From assembly GCA_951799425.1 (NCBI GenBank), contig OX637395.1, positions 1,136,501 to 1,200,500 on the forward strand: a stretch of DNA of 64,000 nucleotides. The letters are read 5' to 3'. Positions 26,214 to 36,741 of the stretch are shown here, in pieces. Under the pieces are notes generated by a model that worked only from the letters and a program-made list of their open reading frames with translations, searched no databases and was not told where the DNA came from. A program made the position numbers and the translations under genes. The DNA is from Ilex aquifolium. Taxonomy: Eukaryota; Streptophyta; Magnoliopsida; Aquifoliales; Aquifoliaceae. Every line of letters starts with the position of its first letter. The stretch's first letter is position 1.

Positions 26214-28125
26214 GGGGGGGGGGGAGGGGGGGCTCCACTGGGAATGAAGAGAGAGGAAATGGGAATGTTTTGGATTGTAACTATGTAGCTTAAGGATAGT
26301 TGTGGAAGGTGGGAAGATGAGCGGAGTCTTGGTTATCTGGTGTATTACACCCAAGCTAAGGCCAACTTGGCAACTACATTTCAACTACTTCTGTTCAACT
26401 GCCCTAAGTTAAAAAGGAAACGTGCCCAGCATATGTATAAGTCGTTATTATCAAAGCATGCAGGGCAATTAATTCTCTCTCTCTCTCTCCGTGTGTGTGG
26501 AGACAATGGTGACATCATTAAGTAGGACAAAAGTCTAAAGTGGAGCAAAAATTTCTTAATTGATCGGATACTGTTTACCAACCGATGAACAATTGTGGTA
26601 ATAAGAACGAAGGCTACACTCAGAAATTTCGAGTTTGAATTTTGTCGTCAGATTATGAGAGATTTATCATTCATAAAGATCTTAATTTCAACGTGATTGA
26701 TCAATCTTTGATCAGACTAAAAAAAGAATTAGTTGAACTATGCATAAACTGACTCTGAATACCCTAACCGTTGAACAAAAAAAATAAAAGAACAATCAAA
26801 TAGGAGAAAATAATCAATGCTATGATGTGAGCGCCACATAACACTGTTAGGTGATGTCCCATAAACATTGAATATTTTCTCGTCATATTGAAACTTGGTT
26901 TCCAAGGTTTGAGTAATGTTATTTGAACCTAAAAATTCGACTTAATTTTGCTGACATATTGATGTTTGCTTCTATCAAATTATGTCAATAAATTAAGTCT
27001 CAATCATATTGCTCCCAAAGTTTACATCCGTGACCACGTTTTATTGACTATTTACAAGTATCCAAGTTTCCTAGAACATTCATCTAAAGTTATGGCAGGT
27101 ACATTTTAAAGTAGTTTTTGCTAGTCTAAAAGTTCTTGTGTTTATTTTTTTACATTTTTTTTAATTTCATTTTATTGGGATTGATATTGGAATATTGGTT
27201 CTGATTATTACTGGAACAGTCATCGACAATGATCCAAGTCAGCTCCATTATATTCTCGTAGATCCCTGACCAATACATAATAGGCAATTTGTAATTAAAG
27301 ATATTATTAAATCTATTATAACCTAATCGATACATCGTAACCCACCCACCCCCCCCAAAAAAAAGGGGTGCATCGGAAGGCTCGTAGCAGAGGATTACAG
27401 TCAGCAATAACCTTTTCATAACATTTGGCTGTAAATTGCAATGGATGCTACTACCCTCACCGTATTCATACAAATCCAGCAATCTTAAATGCTAAGTACT
27501 AATATGTAAGTTGTGAGAAAACAACAGTTAGTACATTAATCATTCTTGTCATGCTCTGTGATAGCACTCCTGTAACGTTGAGTCTCGCAACTCCTAGATA
27601 TCGCAATAAGAGCCTATTTATAGTATCAAAACAAATAGATGCCAATTGGCTGACATTAAAAAATTCTTCCCAAACTAACATCAACAGCTTACAATTTCTA
27701 CAGCAAGCAGACATGAGACCCATCACCATAGTTTTTGTGTGTGTGTTGGGTTGGGGGGAGAGGGGAGGTGCTAGAACAACTCTGACCATCATGCAAAGAT
27801 TTATGTACAACGTGCTTGAACGATTATCAGCAAATGAAGAAAAGAAAAAGGCAATGAAGGTCATAATAAAGGCTTCACTAAATTCAGTGACCTCATTAAA
27901 AAAATATCCAAAACTCGAACTTTGTACGACTTAATCAACAAAATTCTGCCGGCAAAACTGCAGCTTAGACTTATGGCAGCTTGAACTCTGTATAAGAGGG
28001 TCAAAAACATTCTATTGTCTGGAATGAAAGAATATACTTTCCAATACATAAGCTAATACACATAATCCCTGGCTCTGGTACTTAAATTTTTTTATTGTAG
28101 GCTTGGAATTGAGAAGAAAGCACCG
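26214..28125. other. Intergenic between WRKY IIc and mL46
   Basis: 26214-26480 is probably WRKY 5' UTR/promoter and includes a CT run near 26474-26489. 26720-26790 carries an inverted copy of a dispersed repeat seen elsewhere in the window. Several open frames at 27150-27930 on both strands lack recognisable motifs. The last part is the likely mL46 3' UTR. Confidence 0.5.
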
Positions 28126-31100
28126 TCAGCTAATGATCATCTTGTTAAGGAATTCAGCTTGCTCAGGAAAATACTCCAACAGTTCATCCTTGGTCACCCA
28201 AACAAAATCCTCACACATCTCGATATTAAACTTGTTGGTCGCAATCACTTGAGATTTGAAGAAGAAGCGCTAACAAAATGACAAGAATAAAGAAGGGAAA
28301 TGAGAGGAAATGACTATGCAACTTAATTGATATTCAGCAAAAAGCCAAAGCGATAAAAGCACACGATATAGCTTCTTATGAAAGCGGAAATTTATGGAAG
28401 AAGCTGTCAAAATTATGTTATCATCATACCCATTAGTTAGAGCCCGTCTACCATGTAAATTCTGATTATTTCCATACCTTAAACGATGAAATATGCTGCT
28501 CATTCTTTTGTATAACCATATGGCCCATTGGAGCATGTCCAACAAAGTAGGTGTGGGAAAGATCTCCAATAACAGATTTTAACGCAGACTCTGCACACTG
28601 CAGAATTTGAAGTTCACATATTACTGAAAGAAGATGAGAAAAAGAGTAGTTAAGAGTACACAGCAACTATCACCTTGCGCAATGTCTCCTCAGAATTGTT
28701 TACTTTTTCAGGAAAATGCCAGACAGGCTTCTCACTGGGAGCCCCATATGTGGTTCCATAAAGGAGGAGATAAAGCCTTCTGTCAAGAGCTCTTTGTAAT
28801 GACCTTCAACAAAATAAGAGCAAGATTTTTGTAAATCATGGACAGAAACCATGTATATTCAAGAAAAAAAGAGATGACATGCAAGATTGAAAACAAGATA
28901 GTTCAAGGTGCCAATGATTCAAATGAGAAAACTTAGTGGCCAGTAATCAATTAAATCTTTATCAACTACTAGGTAGTTTACAAATCTAACAACTACAGCA
29001 GCAATTTAAGATGGCGAATAGTGAATGTGCTTAAAGCAACAAGATTTTCTCAAATTCAGAACCATGTTTCCTTCTAACTCATGCCAAGGAAAAATGTTAA
29101 TGATAATAAACCAACTTTGTACCTTCTATCATTAGTTTTGTCAGCTTCAGTGATCCGAGGAGCTGGTTTATAATCAATTTGGTAATCACGTTTGCCTCTG
29201 GTTACAAATATATACGTTAAGACATTATAGTTGAGGAAAGCGGAAGTCCACGTATGCATTGTTTGAGAGAGAGAGATTTGTGTAAAAGCCACAACGACAG
29301 AAATTAGGAGTTACAAGTTGCAAGTAAACATGGAATGAAATAGTTCATACTTCATAGCAGCCACAAGATGCAAAACATGAGTCCATTCTTGCTGCCACAA
29401 GGCGAACATCACTTCGCACAAATATGGAAAAAAATGCAACGTCAGATTTATTTCTTGATGAGCAACACAGATAAACAACTACAATTGTGCTACACTCCCA
29501 ACAAATTCAACGAGCTTAAATTATATTCAGCAACTAAAAACGTGGACTACATGGTACAAGAGAACCCTCAGTTTCTAAAGCGGCAGAAACTTTGAGAACT
29601 AAATTGATATAGATCGTTGACCAAAAAAAAATATTTGATGTAGATCGCTCGTACTGTATTTGACCGATGGCTACATTTTTACATATTGATGGCAGCAGGA
29701 GGATAACAAAAACGGTGTGCATAGGACAACTTCAATTCTCCCAAGTCATATCTAGTGGAAAAATTAAAGGAGAAATATACTCATAAAAAACATGAGAAGG
29801 ATTAAGTTGTACATCATATAAGCTTGGAGCAAGGGCAGGGATACCATCCCTCTTGAGTGACGTATGCAAACTTTAAACAGGGAGAAAGAGGTACCATTCT
29901 TTGAACAAGCCTTGGAAACAATAACCAACTTATTAGAGAAAAAAAAATAAGACAAAGAAGAAGAACGAAAAGAATTACCACTAAGCAATTTCTCAAAAGA
30001 TGAAGAAGAAATACCATTTAGCAATCAAGTCTTAGATTTGTCTGCTTATACAATGAAGGACAGAAATATAGGTTGCCCATGATGTGAATCAAAGGTGGTT
30101 AAAGTGAAGAGGTACTTCTCAAATATTTATTTTGTTGTTGAAAGATATCAACCAAGTTGAGATATAAATGGCAATTCAGCAATGTTTTTCAATGATGCTC
30201 TTAAATGTTCAGTATATTCATTGACTGATGGGCTTCATGCTTCTAGGAATCAACGTGACAATTATTATATCCAAAATTCAAGTCGGTATCGATCATGACA
30301 AAGTAAATATTAAAAAAATGGATTATAAATCCCGTGATATTTCTAAAGGATAGGGAAAGGTTTGTTGGAATAATCAAATGAAAAACCTACCATGGTTATT
30401 TAAGAATATACTCATACCAAAATTTCGTACACACAATGTCACAAGGGTTCATCACACCATTCCATCATACTTGGATTTTGAGAGTCATAAACTATTCCCA
30501 TAATGCTTTCTCACACCAGTTAATGACAATAGATCAACAGAGATATGCTTAAAAATCTTGACCAATACAACATATTGGGGATTTAATCAAAAAATGAATG
30601 GATTTGTTTCTCAAGTTTCTCTATAAACGAATAGATGAAATTCATTAAATTACAACTAATTCAAAACTATATAGTTGTATATAGGGCTATACACGCACAA
30701 CATTTATACACGTATAACAAAATAACCACCTTGTTGGCATAAAAAAGGGGGGAAATAACAGCATGGACATTAAATTTGAACTAAAGATAGATACCAAGGT
30801 TCCCACTGCATTGCTAATACTTGATGACAAAAAAAAAACGTATAAATTTCCTTCAAATGGTGAAATCAAGCAATATAAAAATTCACAAGATAGCAAATAT
30901 GCAGGGTATCATAGATTAATCAATTCACAGCTTCCATGTGGATTCACAAGCATCAGAATGCGTACAGGGATTTCACCCTATCATTTACTATCATATTCTT
31001 TGATACAGCATAAAAATGTAAACTCCAAATTGGCAGAATCTTAGAGCTCATCAAAAACTCAGTACCTGCAAAATGTGAAATCAAGCAAATATAAAAACTT

Positions 31101-31599
31101 TTACCTAGCATCCGATTTTTTCAAGAATTCCTCAGGGTATGCACGTCGATATTGCTGTCTCCACCGAAACCTAAACAGGAACAAAACAATGAATACATAG
31201 TAAACCTAGAATTAGCAAACACAACAACTAATGAATAACTAGCAATCAATGTGACAGCAGAAAATGAAATTCGATTCGAAATCCTAGATTCCTCCTATTT
31301 CAATTTCCAAATTTTTGGAAGCTCAAAATTCTAATCAGCTAACGAATTTGAAAAATCGAGCATTGACCTTTCACAATTTCTATTCGAATTCCCACATTTT
31401 CTGAGTAGCTAAACAGAGAAATACTAAGCAAGACTTACGATAACTCTTGAAATGCGTAAATAACAGGGTCAATTTTTGGAATAACGATAGGTAGTCTCTC
31501 GAAGAGCACAGAGGCAACGATCTTTTCGTTGTCCTTTGATGTGCAAAAACCTCGCGTTCTTACAAGAGATTGACCCAACGTTGTACACGATCTCTGCAT
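28126..31599 (-). CDS. MRPL46: Mitochondrial large ribosomal subunit protein mL46, 231 aa, 6 exons
   Basis: mL46 is a peripheral protein of the mitochondrial large ribosomal subunit with a NUDIX-like fold that is not catalytic. Exons: 31439-31599, 31105-31170, 29123-29197, 28674-28803, 28478-28597 and 28126-28269, 696 nt in a single frame with GT-AG introns. The N-terminus (MQRSCTTLGQSLVRTRGFC) is basic and lacks acidic residues, fitting a mitochondrial presequence. Family motifs follow: LFERLPIVIPKIDP, FRWRQQYRRAYPEEFLKK, YKPAPRITEADKTND, RRLYLLLYG, WHFPEK, HTYFVGHAPMGHMV and DFVWVTKDELLEYF. Intron 2 (29198-31104) is 1.9 kb; others are 76 to 319 bases. The gene is head-to-head with the PPR gene, 301 bases ATG to ATG. 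The short overlapping frames inside intron 2 are shadows. Confidence 0.93.
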
Positions 31600-31900
31600 T
31601 TCCACAACCTAAAACAAAGCAAAATAAATGTTGGAGACTTTAGTCCCTCCCCCCTTCTCCACTTTCTCTCTCTTTCCCCAGAATTTTATTGGGCTTAACA
31701 CGTACTCTCTCTTTCCCCAGAATTTTATTGGGCTTAACACGTACAAGCCCTTCTGTGTTGTACTTCAATTAAGCCAATAAACCCTTTGCCCGTAAAAATA
31801 CACACTCACCCCCACATGCCCACTTTTCTTTTGAAGTAGCGCCTAGCATAAGGGAACTCTGTTTTCAAATTCGATCTCCTACTTCCGAAGTAAAACGAAC
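31600..31900. promoter_or_regulatory. Shared divergent promoter of mL46 and the PPR gene
   Basis: The two start codons face away from each other across 301 bases, so both promoters and 5' UTRs must fit here. The region has CT-rich stretches and a perfect 39-bp tandem duplication, and no obvious TATA box. Confidence 0.65.
31666..31744. repeat. 39-bp perfect tandem duplication in the divergent promoter
   Basis: CTTTCCCCAG, then AATTTTATTGGGCTTAACAC and GTAC occur twice in a row with a 39-base period (ctttccccag at 31672 and 31711). Both copies carry the TGGGCTTAA element; TGGGCC/TGGGCT-like sites are common in promoters of plant ribosomal and organelle-protein genes. Confidence 0.9.
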
Positions 31901-34201
31901 ATGAGAGCATCCAAACAGCAGGACCTCTTCCGCCTCCTAAAACAGCAAACCACCAAAGACCACCCTTATCACATCCGCCACCTCTCCACCGCCGAACCCA
32001 CTCACCCACCACCACCTCAAGCACCAACATCACCACCACCATTTTCTTTCGATCCATCATTCGTTACCCAAGTAGTCAATCTCCTCCAAACCACCGACAC
32101 CAATGACTGGACCGCCAACACCACTCTTCACCAACTCCTCTTTCTCTCTCCTCAATCACTGTCTCCACTCTCCCTCCTCCGCATCACCCGTGGCTTGGGC
32201 TCAACCGCCAAAGGCCTCCAATTTTTCGACTATATTCGCACAACCTCACCGGACCCTCTTCCTCTTTCCTCCACTTTCCAGGCCATTTTCGAGCTGGCAA
32301 GTCGAGAACAACCCGACTCAGCCACCAAGCTCTATGAACTTTTCACCAGCTCAAGAGATCAAAGCATTCCTCTTTCAATCAATTCCGCAACCCTTCTTAT
32401 CCGATTCTTTGGCCGGGCCGGAATGGTTGAAAAATCGCTTATTGTATACAAAGAACTCGACCCAGATAGAAGAAATATCCATGTGCGTAATACAGTAATC
32501 GATGTCCTGCTGCGATCAGGTGGAGTTGACGATGCCGTTAAAGTGCTCGATGAAATGCTTGATAGAGAGTCGGAGTGTCCCCCGAATGAGAGGACAATGG
32601 ATATTGTTTTGGCCGGGATGTTGAAGAGGAATTGGAGTGGGAGGAGAGTGAGTGAGGAGGAGATTGTTGGTTTGGTTTTGAAATTAGGGGAACATGGTGT
32701 GTTTCCTAATAATGTGTGGTTAAGTCAATTAATTACTAGGTTGTGTAGGAGTGGTAAGAGTAATAAGGCTTGGGAGTTTTTGCACGATGTGAGGAGGTTG
32801 GGTGGTTCTGTGGAAGCTGCTTCTTGCAATGCCCTTTTGACAGGTTTGGGCAGAGAGCATGATTTTGTGAGGATGAATATGCTTTTAAAGGAGATGAAGG
32901 AAGAGAAAATTCAGCCGGATGTTGTAACGTTTGGAATTCTAATTAATTATTTGTGTAAGCTCCGTAGGGTTGACGAGGCATTGGAGGTATTCAAGAAGAT
33001 GAGAGGCAATGAAAATGATGAAATTTCCATTGAACCGGATGTTGTGCTTTATAATACTTTGATTGATGGATTATGCAAAGTTGGGAGGCAAGAAGAAGGC
33101 TTGGGTTTACTGGAACAGATGAAATCACGACATGAAAGTGCACCTAATACTGTTACCTACAATTGCTTGATTGATGGTTTTTGCAAGGCTGGTGAAATTG
33201 GGAGGTCCCATGAGCTTTTGGATCAGATGTACAAGGAGGGGGTAATGCCAAATGTGATTACACTTAATACTTTGGTTGATGGCATGTGTAAGCATGGGAG
33301 AATCAATAGTGCAATGGATTTCCTCAATGAAATGCAGCAAAAGGGTCTGAAAACTAATGCAATTACTTACACTGTCTTGATTAGTGCTTTCTGCAATGCC
33401 AACAATATTGATAAGGCTATGGCATTATTTGATGAAATGTTAAAAACCGGGTGTTCTCCAGATGCAATTGTGTACTACTGCCTGATCTCTGGTCTAAGCC
33501 AGGCTGGAAGGGTGGATGATGCTAGCTCTGTGGCATCAATGATGAAGAAAGCCGGGTTCAGCTTAGATATTGTAAGCTACAATGTTCTGATTAGTGGGTT
33601 CTGCAGGAAGAATAGATTGGAGAAAGCTTATGAGATTCTTAAGGATTTGGAGGAAGCTGGAGTGAAGCCTGATAGTGTTACATACAACACTTTGATTTCA
33701 TATTTCAGTGAAACTGGAGATTTTAGGACAGCCCATATGTTGATGAGGCGGATGGTTAAAGATGGTCTTGTGCCCACCGTTGTTACTTATGGAACACTGA
33801 TTCATGCATATTGCTTGGTGGGCAATGTTGACGAAGCAATGAAAATTTTTACAGACATGAGTTCTGCATCAAGGGTATCACCTAATACCGTTATATATAA
33901 TAATCTGATAGACTCTCTCTGCAAGAATAGGAAAGTAGAAGTTGCTCTTTCCCTAATGGATGATATGAAAGCCAAGGGAGTGAAGCCAAATACCAACACA
34001 TACAATGCCATGTTCAAAGGCCTTCAGGAAATAAACTGGTTGGAGAAAGCACTCCAACTTATGGATCAAATGACTGAACAGGCTTGTAATCCCGATTATA
34101 TTACCATGGAAGTTCTTACGGATTGGCTTTCTGCTGTGAACGAAACAGAAAAATTAAGAAATTTTGTGCAAGGGTATGAAGTGTCTGCTTCAATTGCATA
34201 G
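31901..34201 (+). CDS. P-class pentatricopeptide repeat protein, probably mitochondrial, 766 aa
   Basis: PPR proteins bind single-stranded organelle RNA, one base per repeat, and control stability, splicing or translation. One exon encodes a basic start (MRASKQQDLFRLLKQQ) and HLSTAEP, resembling a mitochondrial presequence and cleavage site. A Pro/Thr-rich linker follows, then a helical region and about 14 tandem 35-residue motifs from about residue 265 to 745. Typical units are PDVVTFGILINYLCK, PNTVTYNCLIDGFCK and PDSVTYNTLISYFS. All motifs look P-type; no E, E+ or DYW tail follows, so editing activity is not expected. The lack of introns is usual. Length and content resemble Arabidopsis At3g61520. 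ATG 31901 is the first in frame. The target RNA cannot be read here with confidence. Confidence 0.93.
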   Translation: MRASKQQDLFRLLKQQTTKDHPYHIRHLSTAEPTHPPPPQAPTSPPPFSFDPSFVTQVVNLLQTTDTNDWTANTTLHQLLFLSPQSLSPLSLLRITRGLGSTAKGLQFFDYIRTTSPDPLPLSSTFQAIFELASREQPDSATKLYELFTSSRDQSIPLSINSATLLIRFFGRAGMVEKSLIVYKELDPDRRNIHVRNTVIDVLLRSGGVDDAVKVLDEMLDRESECPPNERTMDIVLAGMLKRNWSGRRVSEEEIVGLVLKLGEHGVFPNNVWLSQLITRLCRSGKSNKAWEFLHDVRRLGGSVEAASCNALLTGLGREHDFVRMNMLLKEMKEEKIQPDVVTFGILINYLCKLRRVDEALEVFKKMRGNENDEISIEPDVVLYNTLIDGLCKVGRQEEGLGLLEQMKSRHESAPNTVTYNCLIDGFCKAGEIGRSHELLDQMYKEGVMPNVITLNTLVDGMCKHGRINSAMDFLNEMQQKGLKTNAITYTVLISAFCNANNIDKAMALFDEMLKTGCSPDAIVYYCLISGLSQAGRVDDASSVASMMKKAGFSLDIVSYNVLISGFCRKNRLEKAYEILKDLEEAGVKPDSVTYNTLISYFSETGDFRTAHMLMRRMVKDGLVPTVVTYGTLIHAYCLVGNVDEAMKIFTDMSSASRVSPNTVIYNNLIDSLCKNRKVEVALSLMDDMKAKGVKPNTNTYNAMFKGLQEINWLEKALQLMDQMTEQACNPDYITMEVLTDWLSAVNETEKLRNFVQGYEVSASIA

Positions 34202-35954
34202 TGGTTGCTGGAAGGAGAGGTTAAGATTCTTATTTCAGTTGTACCAGTTGGCTATCTACCTTCAGTCATTTCAGTATTCGATGTTATCGTGGCTAATTTG
34301 TTCGAAGCACATTGACTAAATCATATGCTTCGAAAAAATGTCCACAGGGTCCATCTTCTCACAAGAGTGAGCACAGCAAGGCAGCATAATTACTTGTGCA
34401 TTACGAGATGCTGAGTAGTATTCACCTGGGACTGTAGGTGAATTGCTACCGATAATCTTATGTGTTGTTGAGTTTTGTACAAGTTCCTATGAATTATATG
34501 TTTAGCTATGAAAATTCAACAAAATTTGGTAAAATATACAGGTTGAGATCCAATTCAACCTTTTTTTTTTTCCTATATCGCCTCTTTCGTTTTGATCCTA
34601 TTATGTTGACGAGGTAGTTTCTTTTGTTACTAAAACTATCCGCAGGTCGTTGTATTGGGCCCAATTCATGATTCTTCATCAGCTTTTGTAGTTGATGACT
34701 CTGGGCATATCAGATACCACCAGATGTTGCTACAGTGGCTCTGGGTTTTCCAGTGTTGGTACAAAACTTGTCTCCTCAGAAAGAAGCCGATGATGCAGTA
34801 TGACAAAAGTTAATTTTTTTTTTTTGCTCGTCAAAAAAGGGGTGGAGGCGGAGACAAAGGAGGGCGTTCAAATTTTGTCAATATAATTCATCATAGTTAG
34901 ATAGGCTGCTTTTGATCTTTCATGGAATTCATCGCACTGAAATTGCAGATGTTAATACTTCTAAGCACAGAAAAGAATGAAAACAGAGGAAAAGAAAAAC
35001 CTAAGCCCCTATGAACTTCCAAATATTATAGAGTCTGTGGTGTTGATATGGGAAATAACCATCACTGTCCACAACCTTAAGCAGCTTTTTTGTCCTCTTT
35101 CTGATAGGAACACCATTGTGCAGCTTTTAGTGGTGGTGCAGAAATTTATAAGGCCATAGAAGTGATGGACACAAACATATGTTTCACCTATTGCCAATTT
35201 ACATCACATTTGCCTGATGCTTGAAGTTTTTGCTAGAGAAGTTATATACATTGTTTATGATTGTAATTCACATGCTCCAGTGGTCTTCTTAAGTTTGAAG
35301 TTAGCTTAGAGGTGTTTGATTGTATTTTATCATCGGGCAGAGGATATATAACTACTAGCTGTTGTGATTAGGGGAAACAGATTTGACCATTATTTTCCCC
35401 ATTACCAAGAGATTGCATGATCACCTTCATTGCACTGGTCCATCAGTTCCTTCCCCCTTCCTTCTCATTTGGCATAGTATTTGTAGCGGGAAAAAAGTCA
35501 GAATGCTTCCTTCACATTTTTCCTTTAATTGAAACTTTTTTGGAGGGTTAAGGCTTCGGGGTTATTTGGGGTGTCCCCATTTGGATAAATATGGTATTTA
35601 TTTTGAGAAAAAACTGTGTCAGTTTCACCAATGTTGCTCGCTCTGGAGTATTAACAAAGAAAATCATGGATTCAATCCGAGTAAGCAGATTTAGATTTTT
35701 TTAGAATGTGTGTATATGTATTGCATATTCCTCTTAATTTTCAACACTGGGAACTCGTAGTCAATGTCTTTTCATCCACTGGAGTTTTAATTGTGGTTTG
35801 GACCATTATGTGGGCAAAGATTATTCAATCATATTACGACATCTTCACTTTCATCGTTATGAAACTGTATGATTTTGTTATCAACCATTCTTGGTAGTTC
35901 TCACATAATAGTGTGAGTTTTGCTTGCAGGTTCCCACATGGTAGTGGAACTAAG
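34202..35954. other. Between PPR gene and Ycf20-like gene
   Basis: The first part is PPR 3' UTR. A non-coding 5' exon of the Ycf20-like gene may lie here, since a good acceptor (TTGCAG at about 35925-35930) precedes its first coding exon. I could not place the donor. No other gene is seen. Confidence 0.45.
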
Positions 35955-36741
35955 ATGCCATCACCTGGTTATCCAACAAGTTTTGAACTTCCAACTCCTA
36001 GACATTCCAGATTAAGATTTCCTACAGTCCACCTTGCTGCTTGCCTTCACAAATCTGCATTATCACTTGGAAAGAAGCTGTACTCGCAGTTGTGTTTCTT
36101 ACACATAGACCAAACTCCTTTAGTCAATAATATTAAGTGAGTCACTTCTTCTGTCCTGATGTTTGTATTGATGCCTATTGCACTAGGTACTTGTGGAGTT
36201 TAGTAGGAATGTAGGTGGAATTTCTACTTTATCTTTGATATGTACCAAAATTCATAGTGCTTCTTTGCAATGGGTTGATGGACTTACCGTGAAATTTGGC
36301 AGAGCGTTTAATCTGAAGCTTATGTTTCACACATATAGGAGGATGGCCTGGTCTATTAGAAGCAGTGCAGATGGAAACCGATTAAATTCAACTCCTGCAG
36401 GTAACCCCAGCAGTGGGACCAGACTTATTAGAGCCATCCAAGCTATTAGAAACAAATCAATTACAAGACTCAAGGAGTTGCAAAAAAATCTGCCAGTGAA
36501 ATTACTATTTTTCTTGGTGGGGTTTTATTGTGCAACTGCCTTCGCCACTGTAATAGGGCAAACAGGTGACTGGGATGTTGTATCTGCTGCTTTGGCCGTG
36601 GCTGTAGTGGAGGGGATTGGTGCTCTCATGTATGGAGGCTCTTTTCCTTTATTCAATAAGATGAGGAACCTAGTCACCATGTTTAATTATTGGAAGGCTG
36701 GCATCACACTTGGTCTTTTCTTGGATTCATTCAAGTACTAA
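35955..36741 (+). CDS. Ycf20-like plastid protein (DUF565), about 238 aa
   Basis: Ycf20-like proteins are plastid membrane proteins; some Arabidopsis members affect non-photochemical quenching. The C-terminal 110 residues are a clear match: LRKNLP-like ELQKNLPVKLLFFLVGFY, then ATVIGQTGDWDVVSAALAV, VEGIGALMYGG and FNYWKAGITLGLFLDSFKY. Two to three hydrophobic segments are visible. The model is exon 1 35955-36136 and exon 2 36207-36741, with donor GTGAGT and a 70-base intron; the frame is then continuous. A TAGTAG acceptor allows cutting at 36204 or 36207. The Ser-, His- and Leu-rich N-terminus suits a transit peptide, but the start ATG and the first exon are less sure than the domain. A GTG-initiated reading from 36193 is not needed. 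Confidence 0.8.

Noticed and set aside
29764-31044. Several 60-90 codon frames at 29.7-31.0 kb
   Set aside because: They lie in intron 2 of mL46, have no recognisable motifs and differ in composition from the exons.
31901-34201. Restorer-of-fertility-like PPR gene
   Set aside because: The repeats are P-class, but there is no local cluster of similar PPR genes and the content matches an ordinary conserved single PPR gene.
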